From the NCBI GenBank assembly GCA_964370985.1, contig CAYJLE010000028.1, forward strand, positions 1 through 44,839: a stretch of DNA of 44,839 nucleotides, given 5' to 3'. Both the position numbers and the translations under genes were made by a program. Source of the DNA: JAHDVS01 sp964370985. GTDB taxonomy: Bacteria > Actinomycetota > Thermoleophilia > Gaiellales > Gaiellaceae. The notes under the pieces are model-generated. The model had not been told where the DNA came from. It ran no database searches and saw only the letters and a program-made list of their open reading frames with translations. This document shows, one piece after another, positions 20,002 to 28,916 of this stretch. Each line of letters opens with the position of its first letter. The first letter of the stretch is position 1.

Positions 20002-21080
20002 ATCTCGGCGAGCGTCGACCAGACCTCGAGCTTCTGCCTGGTGCGGTTGATCACCTCGTCGGTGAACTCGGTGGTCGACGCGTGGCCGCCGAGGTCGGCC
20101 GTCCGCACGCCGCCGGCGATCGCCTCCAGGCTTGCCTCGCGGACGGCGCGCCCGGCCGTCTGCGCGGCCGGGTCGGACATGTGCGAGAGCAGCGCAGCAC
20201 TCGCCAGGATCATCGCGAGCGGGTTCGCGACGTTCTTGCCGAAGAGCGCGGGTGCTGTCCCGTGCGCGGCCTCGGCCAGGATCGCGCTCGGCGCGTAGTC
20301 GTCCCGGAAGGCGACGACGAGCGACTCCGCTCCGGCGATCGAGCCGAACAGCGGCAGCACGAAGTCGCTCAGGATGTCCCCGTCGCGGTTGAGCGCGGGA
20401 ATCACGAGCGGGTCGCCCGCGGAGGCGAGCAGGAGCGCGAACGTCGCGTCGATCAGCTGCGGCTCGTAGCCGACCTCGGGATGGCGGGCCGCCGCGGCGT
20501 CCATCTCCTCCTTCAGCATGCCCTCGTACACGGGGCTGACCGTGTACTTGGGGCCGCCGAACACCTTCGCGCGCATCCGGATCGCGTGGCGGAACGAGAA
20601 CTCGGCCACGGCCCGGCAGACGCGGCGCTCGATCCGCTCCGTGCGGCATGCGATCTCGCTATCGCCCTCGCCCTCGCGCCACTCCCGCGCCCCGTAGGCG
20701 TCCCCGACGGCCATCCGCACCACTGAGATCGGCGCATGAACGCCTCCGATCGGCGCGACCCCGGGAATCCTGCGCCCCGTGCGGACGATCACGCTGGCGC
20801 CGATCTCCTCGCGCAGGATGCGGTTCGGGCTGCCGACGTCGCCCGCGCCCTCGGGCGTCACGGTGGCGGCCTTCAGGCCGAGTCCCGCCGTGACGATCGC
20901 CCGCGCGGCGTCGTGCACGATCGCGTTTCCCGTCCGCCGGCGCGACTCGAGCGAGATGTCGTAGCGGGGGAACCCGATCTCGACCGAGATCACGTCCGCA
21001 GCGAGCACGCGCAGGGCCTCCTCGAGCAGCTCCTGCCCGGTCTCGTCCCCCTCGAGGATCACGATCGCGCGCTCGCTCAC
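19998..21080 (-). CDS. Isocitrate/isopropylmalate dehydrogenase family protein
   Basis: A 360-residue NAD(P)-dependent beta-decarboxylating dehydrogenase by family. Landmarks are the N-terminal ILEGDETGQELLEEALRVL, the GGPKYTVSP strand bearing the catalytic Lys-Tyr region, the metal-binding NRDGDILSDFVLPLFGSIAG, and EAAHGTAPALFGKNVANPLA near the coenzyme site. Members oxidise isocitrate, 3-isopropylmalate, homoisocitrate or tartrate. The substrate loop here (VIVRTGRRIPGV) is not clearly any of them. No leu or TCA genes surround it; it is coupled to an MFS transporter. Confidence 0.85.
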   Translation of the reverse strand: MSERAIVILEGDETGQELLEEALRVLAADVISVEIGFPRYDISLESRRRTGNAIVHDAARAIVTAGLGLKAATVTPEGAGDVGSPNRILREEIGASVIVRTGRRIPGVAPIGGVHAPISVVRMAVGDAYGAREWREGEGDSEIACRTERIERRVCRAVAEFSFRHAIRMRAKVFGGPKYTVSPVYEGMLKEEMDAAAARHPEVGYEPQLIDATFALLLASAGDPLVIPALNRDGDILSDFVLPLFGSIAGAESLVVAFRDDYAPSAILAEAAHGTAPALFGKNVANPLAMILASAALLSHMSDPAAQTAGRAVREASLEAIAGGVRTADLGGHASTTEFTDEVINRTRQKLEVWSTLAEM

Positions 21081-21087
21081 GGTCGCC

Positions 21088-21093
21088 AGTCTA
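21088..21093 (-). promoter_or_regulatory. Probable -10 box of the dehydrogenase-MFS operon
   Basis: TAGACT on the minus strand ends 7 nt before GTG 21080. Confidence 0.5.
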
Positions 21094-21153
21094 CGCGCCG
21101 CCGACCTCCCGTCGTGCGGAATACCGGCGGTGTCCGGGACGTTTTCGCCAGTG

Positions 21154-21423
21154 ATGAAAGAGCCAAGGACACTTCACGAGATCAAGCTCGAGCTCGACGA
21201 GCTCACGGAGCGGCGCACGCGGCTGTGGCACGAGCTCTCGATCGCCCATGACCCGGACACGAGCGCTGAGGCCAGGCGGCTCAGCGAGCGGATCGAGGCG
21301 CTGTGGAACGAGGCGCGAGCTGCCCGCACGCGGGTGGTGTTCGGCCCCCAGCAGGCGATCATCACGCGGGCGCGCGCCGACGAACGCCTCGAGCGCGAGA
21401 TCGCCGCGAAGATCGCGGCGTAG
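21154..21423 (+). CDS. Small coiled-coil hypothetical protein
   Basis: An 89-residue protein, highly charged and predicted nearly all helical: TLHEIKLELDELTERRTRLW HELSIAHD, then SAEARRLSERIEALWNEARA. The heptad-like pattern points to a coiled coil. No family recognised and no cysteines or membrane segments. ATG 21154 was preferred over GTG 21130. It is divergent from the dehydrogenase operon. Confidence 0.65.
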   Translation: MKEPRTLHEIKLELDELTERRTRLWHELSIAHDPDTSAEARRLSERIEALWNEARAARTRVVFGPQQAIITRARADERLEREIAAKIAA

Positions 21424-21596
21424 CCGACGCGCGCACGACCCGCGTCGTGTTCCCGCCGGAATATGCGCGGCCGGGAGTCGGTCGCGGATTGACCCGGGCT
21501 TTCGGTCGTGCGTGAGCATTACACGAACGCCTAGCGCTGTCCGCCTTTTCGTCTATCATCCGACTCTGGCAATTCGAGTTGCGTGGGAGGGAGAAC

Positions 21597-21791
21597 ATGG
21601 CGCGAAAGACGGTGCTTGTGTGCGATAGCTGCGGCAAGGAAGTAGGGGAGGGAAGAGGCGCGATTCTTCGCCTCACCTATTCCGACGCGCGCCGGGGCGC
21701 GAAGGTCGCTGATCTCTGCGACGATTGTGCCGGCACGACGCCGGGCCGCGCGGCGGCGCGCCGCGGGCGCCGGCCGAAGTCCGCGACCTAG
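21597..21791 (+). CDS. Small CxxC-CxxC zinc-ribbon protein
   Basis: A 64-residue protein with C9-x2-C12 (VCDSCGK) and C41-x2-C44 (LCDDCAG), a likely zinc ribbon, followed by an Arg/Lys-rich tail (RAAARRGRRPKS) suited to nucleic acid binding. I recognise no named family. Unlike most genes here it has a strong Shine-Dalgarno sequence (GGGAGGGAG, 21582-21590) and a probable -10 TATCAT at 21554-21559, so its mRNA has a leader of some 30 nt. Its stop codon lies within the CTAG at the edge of the MITE-like element. Confidence 0.75.
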   Translation: MARKTVLVCDSCGKEVGEGRGAILRLTYSDARRGAKVADLCDDCAGTTPGRAAARRGRRPKSAT

Positions 21792-21956
21792 GGGCCTGTC
21801 CGGAAAGTGGCTCAGAGCGGCTTGCAGGCGTCACGCACCGCGATGCGGTGTCCTCGGTCGCGTCAATATGTCCGCATATTGGCGCTCCCTGCGTCCTTGC
21901 CTCGCGACACGTGCCGCGTGCCATCCGCCGCGACCACTTTCCGGACAGGCCCCTAG
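21788..21956. mobile_element. MITE-like element with 19-bp terminal inverted repeats
   Basis: A 161-bp non-coding segment (21792-21952) bounded by perfect terminal inverted repeats GGGCCTGTCCGGAAAGTGG (21792-21810; complement at 21934-21952). Each end is flanked by CTAG (21788-21791 and 21953-21956), which fits a 4-bp target duplication of the YTAR type known for IS5-family elements. Counting the CCTAGG ends, the inverted match is 24 bp. Two further hairpins lie inside: CACCGC-gat-GCGGTG near 21836-21850, and a GCGTCAATATG / CATATTGGCGC pair around 21863-21888. No transposase frame is present, so it would need one in trans. Confidence 0.75.
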
Positions 21957-22057
21957 GGCTCCATCCGGTAGCGCGAGGACAATACCCCTGCGCCGTTCGC
22001 GCGGTCGGGGCGGGAGAGCCGGGTGTTGGCCTGGGCGGAGCCGTCGGGGGCGCCCGC

Positions 22058-22063
22058 TAGGAT
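22058..22063 (+). promoter_or_regulatory. Probable -10 box of the addB-addA-nth operon
   Basis: TAGGAT ends 6 nt before GTG 22070; no Shine-Dalgarno sequence is visible. Confidence 0.5.
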
Positions 22064-22069
22064 AGGCCG

Positions 22070-24994
22070 GTGCCGCTGGCTCTGCTCGTCGGCCCGGCGA
22101 ACGCCGGCAAGGTCGCCAGCCTGCTCGATCGATACCTCGCCGCGCTCGACCGGGAGCCGTTCCTCGTCGTGCCCGACCGGGGCGAGGTCGAGCGGATCGA
22201 GCGCGAGCTCCTGACTCGCGTTCCCGCCCTCATCGGCGGCGCGATCGGCACGTTCGACGACCTCGTCGAGCGGATCGTCCGGCGCGGGCCCGGGCGGTCC
22301 GCGCTCGGTCGCGCCCAGCGGGCGCTGCTCCTCGCCGGCCTCGTAGCGCGTACGGAGGCCGGGCCCCTGGCACGCTCCGCGCGGTTCCGGGGCTTCGCCG
22401 ATGCGCTCGGGGACGCGATCGCCGTGCTCGAGGCGGGCCTGATCGAGCCCGGGGAGGTGGAGGGCGAGCTCGGCGTGCTCTACCGCGCCTACCGGGACGA
22501 GCTCGATCGGCTCGAGCTGTGGGATCCCGAGCTGCGAGCGAGCAGCGCCGCGGAGCTCGCGGCCGGCAGCCTCGACGCGTGGGACGGATCACCCGTGTTC
22601 GTCTACGGCTTCGAGGATCTCTCCGGCTCGAGATGGGCGCTTCTCGAGGCCGTCGCCGCGCGCGGCGACGTGTGCGTCGCGCTGCCGTACGAGCCCGGCC
22701 GGCCGGCGTTCGAGGCGCTCGAGCGCGTCGCCGGCGACCTCGCGGCGCTTGCGGGCAGCCGGATCGACGAGCTGCCCGCCCGCTCCTGGTACGACGCGCC
22801 CGCGCTGGCGCACCTCGAGCGTGAGCTGTTCCAGGACGGCGAGCGCGAGCCGCCGCCGCTCGACGGTGCCGTCCGCTTTCTCGAGGGCTCCGGTGCCCGC
22901 GCGGCGCTCGAGCTCGTCGGCGGAGAGATCCTCGCGCTTCTGCGAGACGGCGAGCCAGCCGACGAGATCGCGGTCGTCGTGCCGTCGGTGGAGCGCGTGC
23001 GCGCGTCCCTCGAGACCGCGTTCGGGGCGCTCGGCATCCCCTACGCCGTGGACGGGCCGCTGCGGCTGGGGCGAACCGCGCTCGGGAGGGCCCTCCTCGG
23101 CGTCCTGCGGTTCGCCTGGCTCGACGGCTCCCGGGCTGACCTGTTCTCGTTCCTGCGCTCGCCCTACTCGGGCCTGCCGCGTCACCGCTCGGACTTCGTC
23201 GAGGGGCGGCTGCGCGGCCGTGCCGTCTCCGAGCCCGCCCGGGTCGACGCGGAGGCGCTGCGTCTGCTCGGCCATCCGCTCCCCGCGCTGGAGCTGCTGC
23301 GGGGCTCCGGGGCGCCCGCCGAGGCGGTGCGCGCGCTCTGCCAGACGATGCTCCGCGCCGCCTGGAACCCGGACGCGCCGTCGGTCGCGGAGCCGCTCGA
23401 GCTCGACCTGCGGGTCGACGAGGCCGTCGGCGCCCTCCTCGACGAGCTGCAGGCCTGGGCGGCGCTCGGCGGCCGCGCGGGCCGGGAAGAGCTCGTCGCG
23501 GCGCTCGAGCAGACGGTTGTGATCACGCGCGCTCGCGAGCCCGGACGGGTCGCCGTGCTCGACCTGTTGCGGGCACGCACGCGGCGCTTCGGCGTCGTGT
23601 TCGTGCTCGGCCTGGAGGAGGGCGTGCTGCCGCGTCGGGCTGTGGAGTCGCCGTTTCTCCCCGAGGAGCGCCTCCGGGCGCTCGAGGAGCAGGGGCGCCC
23701 CCGCCGGCGGCTCGCGCGCTCAGACCGGGTCGCGCTCGACCGCTACCTCTTCTACACGGCGTGCGCGCGGCCGTGGCGGCGGCTCTATCTCGTCCGCGAG
23801 GCCGCTACCGACGACGGCCGTCCGCTGGAGCCGAGCCCGTTCTGGGACGAGGTTCGCTCCCGCTTCGCGCCGGAGGACGTGGATCGCGCGACGCGGCGAC
23901 GCTCGCTCTCGGACGTGACCTGGGAGCTCCACCTCGCCCCGACCGCCCGGGAGCGCGTGCGCGCCGTCGCGGCCCTGGCCGCGGCGAACGAGCCGGCCGC
24001 ACGGTCGCTCGCCCGGGCGGGGGGATGGGAGCGCCAGATCGAGCGGGCCCTCGCCGCGTTCTCGCGCCCGACGCGTCTCGCGACCCCCGCCGTGGTCGAC
24101 CGGCTCGCCGCCACCGGCCGCTTCTCCGCGACGGAGCTCGAGCGGATGCTCGACTGCTCGTCGATGTGGTTCGTGGAGCGGGTCGTCAATCCGAGGCGTA
24201 TCGACGCGGAGATCGACGCGCGGCTCCGCGGCCAGGTCGCCCACACCGCCCTGCACCGCTTCTTCGACGGCCTGCCGAGGCGCTTCGGCACCGATACCGT
24301 CGACCCCGGTCGTCTCGACGAGGCGATCGAGTACCTGCGCGAGTGTCTCGACGACGCGATCCGAAGCCAACTCCGGGCCGAGTTCCCGGAGGTGGCCCTG
24401 CTCGAGCTGAGCGGCACGCTCGCCCGCGACCTCGAGCAGTTCGTCCGCCAGGACGTCGAGCTCGGCCTACCGCTCGTGCCGCGACGCTTCGAGGTCTCGT
24501 TCGGCACCGAGCGGGCGGCACCCGAGCTCCAGCGCGGCCTCGAGCTGGGCGGCTTCACGGTCAGCGGCAAGATCGATCGCGTCGACGTCGACCCGTTCTC
24601 CGCGCGCGGAATCGTCCAGGACTACAAGTCGGGGGCCGCGCACTCGGCGGCCCGGATCGAGTCCGACAGTCGTCTCCAGATGCCGCTGTACGTGCTCGCA
24701 CTGCGCGACCTCTGCGGGATCGAGCCGCTCGGGGGGCTGTATCGGTCCCTCTCCGGGGAGCGCGAGGCGCGCGGGCTCCTGCGCGCCGAGGCCCGGGAGG
24801 ATCTTCCCGGGCTGGCGCCCCGCGACTACCTCGACGAGGACGCGTTCTGGGGGCTGGTCGAGCGCGCCGCCGGCTGGGCCCGGGAGGCGGCTGCGCGCAT
24901 CCGGGCCGGGGACGTGCGCCACGACCCCCGCTACCCCGACGGCTGCCCTTCCTGGTGCGAGCGGTGGCCGATGTGCCGGGTAGCCCGCGCATGA
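22070..24994 (+). CDS. addB: AddB-like ATP-dependent nuclease subunit
   Basis: A 974-residue RexB/AddB-type subunit of a double-strand-break resection complex. The N terminus has an inactive-looking P-loop (LVGPANAGKVASLL; no Ser/Thr after the Lys). A UvrD-like scaffold follows. The C-terminal PD-(D/E)XK nuclease has the His of AHTALHRFF, Asp in KIDRVD, VQDYKSG and QMPLY. Four cysteines match the AddB iron-sulfur staple: C696 (LDCSSMWF) and C959-x3-C963-x5-C969 at the extreme C terminus. It overlaps addA by 4 nt. Confidence 0.88.
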   Translation: MPLALLVGPANAGKVASLLDRYLAALDREPFLVVPDRGEVERIERELLTRVPALIGGAIGTFDDLVERIVRRGPGRSALGRAQRALLLAGLVARTEAGPLARSARFRGFADALGDAIAVLEAGLIEPGEVEGELGVLYRAYRDELDRLELWDPELRASSAAELAAGSLDAWDGSPVFVYGFEDLSGSRWALLEAVAARGDVCVALPYEPGRPAFEALERVAGDLAALAGSRIDELPARSWYDAPALAHLERELFQDGEREPPPLDGAVRFLEGSGARAALELVGGEILALLRDGEPADEIAVVVPSVERVRASLETAFGALGIPYAVDGPLRLGRTALGRALLGVLRFAWLDGSRADLFSFLRSPYSGLPRHRSDFVEGRLRGRAVSEPARVDAEALRLLGHPLPALELLRGSGAPAEAVRALCQTMLRAAWNPDAPSVAEPLELDLRVDEAVGALLDELQAWAALGGRAGREELVAALEQTVVITRAREPGRVAVLDLLRARTRRFGVVFVLGLEEGVLPRRAVESPFLPEERLRALEEQGRPRRRLARSDRVALDRYLFYTACARPWRRLYLVREAATDDGRPLEPSPFWDEVRSRFAPEDVDRATRRRSLSDVTWELHLAPTARERVRAVAALAAANEPAARSLARAGGWERQIERALAAFSRPTRLATPAVVDRLAATGRFSATELERMLDCSSMWFVERVVNPRRIDAEIDARLRGQVAHTALHRFFDGLPRRFGTDTVDPGRLDEAIEYLRECLDDAIRSQLRAEFPEVALLELSGTLARDLEQFVRQDVELGLPLVPRRFEVSFGTERAAPELQRGLELGGFTVSGKIDRVDVDPFSARGIVQDYKSGAAHSAARIESDSRLQMPLYVLALRDLCGIEPLGGLYRSLSGEREARGLLRAEAREDLPGLAPRDYLDEDAFWGLVERAAGWAREAAARIRAGDVRHDPRYPDGCPSWCERWPMCRVARA

Positions 24995-27900
24995 CGGGGG
25001 AGGACGGCAGGGAGGTGGGCGCGCCGCTCGTCAATCCCGAGCAGCTCGCCGCGATCGGCGCGGACGGGGTCGTGTTCGTGTCCGCGGGTGCAGGCACCGG
25101 CAAAACGACGGTGCTCGTCGAGCGGTTCGTACGGGCCGTGGCCGATCGCGGGCTGGGGATCGACTCGGTGCTCGTGATCACCTACACGGAGCGGGCCGCC
25201 GGTGAGCTGCGCGAGCGGATCCGCCGCCGTCTGCGCAAGGGGGGGCGCCGCGACCTCGCCCGCGACCTCGACCGGGCGTGGGTGTCGACCATCCACGGCT
25301 TCTGCGCGCGGCTGCTCCGCGCTCACCCGTTCGAGGCCGGGCTCGACCCGCGCTTTCGCGTCCTCGACGAGAGCCAGGCGAGCGTGCTGCGTGCCGCGGC
25401 GTTCCAGGCGGCGCTCACGGAGCTGTGCTCCGATCGGGAGCCCGAGCGCCTGCGGCTGCTCGAGACGTACGGCGCCCGCGGGCTCGCGACCATGCTGACC
25501 GCCGTGCACGGGCGGCTGCGCTCCGCGGGGCTGCCGCTCGAGCTGCCGTTCGAGGGCCCCGACGTCGCGGCCGCCGAGCCGGGGCGGGCGGATCATGACC
25601 TCGAGGAGCTGGCGACCCGCGACCGCGCGCTGCTCGAGGAGCTCCTGGGCCTGTTCGACCGAGCCTACCGGGCCGCCAAGGACCGCGAGTCCGCGCTCGA
25701 CTTCGAGGACCTTCAGCTCGCCGCCCGCGATCTGCTGCGCGCGGACGCGACCGTGCGCGAGCGCACGCGGTTTCGCTTCCGCGTCCTGCTCGTCGATGAG
25801 TTCCAGGACACCAACCGCCTCCAGTGCGAGCTGATCGACCTCGTGGCCGGCGATGACGCCGACCTGTTCTTCGTCGGCGACGAGTTCCAGTCGATCTACC
25901 GCTTCCGTCACGCCGACGTCGACGTGTTTCGCGAGCGGCGTGCCCGAAGCGCCGGCGTGCTCGCGCTGACTCGCAACTACCGCTCCCGTCCCGAGGTGCT
26001 CGCCGTCGTCAATCACGTCTTCTCGTCGGGTTTCGGCGACAGCTTCGAGCCCCTCGAGGCCGCCGGGCGGTTCCCCGACGCCTCGGTCGAGCCGGCGGTC
26101 GAGCTGCTCGTCACCGACAAGGCCGCGTTCCGGGGCAGCGGCACCCACTGGCGCCGCGCCGAGGCGCTGCATGTTGCCCGACGCGTGCGCGGCCTCGTGG
26201 ACGAGGGCGCCTGCGAGCCCGGCGAGATCGTCCTCTTGTTCGCGGCGGGCACGAGCGCAGAGCAGTACGAGGAGGCGCTGCGCGAACAGGGGCTGCCGAC
26301 CTTCCGCGCGACCGGGCGAGGCTACTTCGGCCAGCAGCAGGTCGTCGACCTACTCGCCTACCTGCGCCTGCTCCAGAACCGCTACGACGACGAGGCGCTC
26401 GTCACCGTGCTCGCCTCCCCGCTCGTCGGCGTGTCGAACGACACGCTCGCGCTCCTGCGCTACGCGAGCCGGGGCCCGCTGTTCACCGGGCTCGAGCGGC
26501 AGCCGCCCCCGGGGCTCTCCGAGCGCGACCGCCGGCTCGTGGAGGCGTTCCGTCAGCGCTACGACCGCCTCTGCACGCTCTCGGCCTCCGCCGGGCTCGA
26601 GCGCCTCTGCGAGCGGATCGTCGCCGAGCACGACTACGACCTCGCCGTGCTCGCCCGCTGGGACGGGCGGCGACGCTACGCGAACCTCCGCAAGCTCGCC
26701 CGGCTTGCGCGCTCGTACGAGGAGCTGCGGGGCTCCGATCTCGAGGGGTTCGTCCGCTTCGTCCGCGACCAGGAGGCGGCGGGCGCACGCGAGGTCGAGG
26801 CGGTCGCCGAGGACGAGGGCGCGCAGGCCGTGCGGCTGCTCACGATCCACGCGGCCAAGGGGCTCGAGTTTCGCGTCGTCGTGGTCTGCGACGCGGGCCG
26901 GGTGGGGGCCCCGGCGGCGGCGGACGAGATCCTGTGCCTGCCCGACGGTCGGCTCGGCTTCCGGGTCGCCGACCCGGTGTCGGGCAAGCGGGTCGGTGTG
27001 CTCGGCTACGACCGCGTGCGGGAGGCGGAGCGCTCCGCGCAGGAGCAGGAGAGCCGCCGGCTCTACTACGTCGCCATGACCCGGGCGATCGACCGCCTGA
27101 TCGTCTCGGGCTCCCTCGATCCGGATCGTCCGGGGGCCGAGCGAACGCCGATCGGCTGGGTGCTCGAGCGCCTCGGCGCCGACACCGGTACGGACGGGCC
27201 GGTGGAGCTCGACTGCGACGGGGCGCGCGTGCTCGTGCGGGTCGAGCGGGCGCTGCCGGCCGCCCCCGCGCCCGCGGAGCCTGCGGCCGGCGAGCAGCTG
27301 GAGCTGTTCCGGCCCGGGCAGGCACCGCCGGCCGCGCCCGCGTTTGCGTTACCCGACCTGGCGCCCCTGCCCGCCCCGCCCGCCCGCGCCGTGCGGCGCC
27401 TCTCCTACAGCGCGCTCGCGCTGTATGCCCGCTGCCCGTACCGCTACTACGTCGAGCGGGTTGCAGGCGTGTCGGAGGCTCGCGAGACCACCGCGGGTGC
27501 CGCCGAGGGGCTTGCGGCCACCGAGCTCGGAGACGCCGTGCATGCGGTCATCGAGGCGGGCGCCTCGCCCTCGGAGGCTCCTGACCTGGCTCGCGGCCGC
27601 TACCCGCACGCGACGCCGGCCGATCTCGAGCGGGTTCGGTCGCTCGTCGAAGCGTGGCACGGCTCGGCGCTGGCGCGTCGCCTGGCCGGGTTCCCGCAGC
27701 GCGGCGTCGAGCGGCCCTTCGCGTTCGAGCACGACGGCGTGCTCGTGCACGGGCGCTTCGATGCGATCGCCCGTGCCGGCCCCCTGACCCTTGTCGTCGA
27801 CTACAAGACACACCGGCTCGGCGAGGGGGCGCCGGCGGAGATCGTCGACGCCGACTACCGCCTCCAGCGGCTCGTCTACGCGCTCGCGGCGCTCCGGGCC

Positions 27901-28164
27901 GGGGCGGACGAGGTCGAGGTCGCCTACGTCTTCCTGGAGCGCCCGGAGGACGCCGTGTCGGCGATCCTCGGCCGTGGCGATCTCCCGACGCTCGAGATGG
28001 AGCTTGGCGAGGCGATCGACGCGATCCGGTCGGGGCGCTTCGAGCCGGCGCCGGGCGAGCTCGCCTGCGCCGGCTGCCCCGCGCTCGACCGGGTCTGCGC
28101 CGGCCCGCGCCTGCCCGTGCGCCCCGGCGGGTCCGCCGGGGCCCCGCTGGCCGCGGCGGTGTAG
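24991..28164 (+). CDS. addA: AddA-like UvrD-type helicase/nuclease subunit
   Basis: A 1057-residue SF1A helicase fused to a nuclease. Walker A is GAGTGKT at 33-39; further motifs are VLVDEFQDTNRLQ, FVGDEFQSIYRFRHADVDVF, LTRNYRSRPEVL, RLLTIHAAKGLEFRVVVVCD and RRLYYVAMTRAIDRL. The C-terminal PD-(D/E)XK nuclease shows GDAVHAVIEAG, HGRFDAIA and LVVDYKT. Unusually for AddA, it also carries a full cysteine set C815 (ARCPYRYY), C1026-x2-C1029-x5-C1035, like AddB or Cas4 iron-sulfur nucleases. With AddB it should process DNA ends for RecA loading. Mycobacterial AdnAB is the nearest alternative name. Confidence 0.9.
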   Translation: MTGEDGREVGAPLVNPEQLAAIGADGVVFVSAGAGTGKTTVLVERFVRAVADRGLGIDSVLVITYTERAAGELRERIRRRLRKGGRRDLARDLDRAWVSTIHGFCARLLRAHPFEAGLDPRFRVLDESQASVLRAAAFQAALTELCSDREPERLRLLETYGARGLATMLTAVHGRLRSAGLPLELPFEGPDVAAAEPGRADHDLEELATRDRALLEELLGLFDRAYRAAKDRESALDFEDLQLAARDLLRADATVRERTRFRFRVLLVDEFQDTNRLQCELIDLVAGDDADLFFVGDEFQSIYRFRHADVDVFRERRARSAGVLALTRNYRSRPEVLAVVNHVFSSGFGDSFEPLEAAGRFPDASVEPAVELLVTDKAAFRGSGTHWRRAEALHVARRVRGLVDEGACEPGEIVLLFAAGTSAEQYEEALREQGLPTFRATGRGYFGQQQVVDLLAYLRLLQNRYDDEALVTVLASPLVGVSNDTLALLRYASRGPLFTGLERQPPPGLSERDRRLVEAFRQRYDRLCTLSASAGLERLCERIVAEHDYDLAVLARWDGRRRYANLRKLARLARSYEELRGSDLEGFVRFVRDQEAAGAREVEAVAEDEGAQAVRLLTIHAAKGLEFRVVVVCDAGRVGAPAAADEILCLPDGRLGFRVADPVSGKRVGVLGYDRVREAERSAQEQESRRLYYVAMTRAIDRLIVSGSLDPDRPGAERTPIGWVLERLGADTGTDGPVELDCDGARVLVRVERALPAAPAPAEPAAGEQLELFRPGQAPPAAPAFALPDLAPLPAPPARAVRRLSYSALALYARCPYRYYVERVAGVSEARETTAGAAEGLAATELGDAVHAVIEAGASPSEAPDLARGRYPHATPADLERVRSLVEAWHGSALARRLAGFPQRGVERPFAFEHDGVLVHGRFDAIARAGPLTLVVDYKTHRLGEGAPAEIVDADYRLQRLVYALAALRAGADEVEVAYVFLERPEDAVSAILGRGDLPTLEMELGEAIDAIRSGRFEPAPGELACAGCPALDRVCAGPRLPVRPGGSAGAPLAAAV

Positions 28165-28168
28165 CGGC

Positions 28169-28849
28169 GTGGCCCCGAGCTACGTCCACGAGGCGCGGCG
28201 CCGCGTCGGGCGGCGCGCGGCGCGCATCGGGCCGATCCTGGATCGACTCGCTTCAGCCCACCCGGACGCCGGGATCGCGCTGCGCTTCCGCACGGACCTC
28301 GAGCTGCTCGTGGCGACGATGCTCTCGGCGCAGACCACGGACGCCACGGTCAATCGGGTCACGGGGCCCCTCTTTCGCGCCTACCGCCGTCCCGAGGACT
28401 ACCTGGCGGTGCCGCTCGAGCGGCTCGAAGCGGACATTCGACCGACGGGCACCTACCGCCAGAAGGCCCGCAACCTGAAGGGCGCGATGCGCGCGATCGT
28501 CGAGGACTTCGGCGGCGAGGTGCCGCTCGGCCTCGGCGAGCTGACTCGGCTACCGGGCGTCGGTCGCAAGACCGCGAACGTCGTGGCGGCCGAGCGGGGC
28601 GTGGTGCAGGGCATCGTCGTCGACACGCACGTGCGCCGGCTCTCCCAGCGCCTCGGTCTGACGCGTCACGACGATCCCGCGCGGATCGAGCTGGATCTGC
28701 AGCGGCTCGTGCCTCGCGAGGACTGGGGGCGTCTGCCGCACCTCTTCATCTGGCACGGGCGCCGCGTCTGCCACGCCCGCGCGCCGGCCTGCGCGGAGTG
28801 CGTGCTCGCCGACATCTGCCCGGCGAGCCGGGTGCGTCCCGTTTCCTGA
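28169..28849 (+). CDS. nth: Endonuclease III
   Basis: A 226-residue bifunctional DNA glycosylase/AP lyase removing oxidised pyrimidines. The helix-hairpin-helix is LPGVGRKTANVV with catalytic Lys134, the catalytic Asp is D152 in VDTHVRRLSQRLG, and the C-terminal iron-sulfur loop is C201-x6-C208-x2-C211-x5-C217, exactly the canonical spacing. GTG 28169 is 4 nt after addA. Its place at the end of the addB-addA operon puts base excision and end resection under one transcript. Confidence 0.95.
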   Translation: MAPSYVHEARRRVGRRAARIGPILDRLASAHPDAGIALRFRTDLELLVATMLSAQTTDATVNRVTGPLFRAYRRPEDYLAVPLERLEADIRPTGTYRQKARNLKGAMRAIVEDFGGEVPLGLGELTRLPGVGRKTANVVAAERGVVQGIVVDTHVRRLSQRLGLTRHDDPARIELDLQRLVPREDWGRLPHLFIWHGRRVCHARAPACAECVLADICPASRVRPVS

Positions 28850-28904
28850 CACATCGGCGACGTTCGCGGCACGAACCGCGCGCGCCGCGGCACGGAGAGG
28901 CGCG

Positions 28905-28910
28905 TACGCT
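28905..28910 (+). promoter_or_regulatory. Probable -10 box upstream of 28917
   Basis: TACGCT ends 6 nt before ATG 28917. Confidence 0.5.
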
Positions 28911-28916
28911 CGGGGC

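Noticed and set aside
21831..21955. The 24-bp inverted repeat as a transcription terminator of the zinc-ribbon gene
   Set aside because: The arms are separated by 123 bp and no T run follows, so a transposable element border explains it better.
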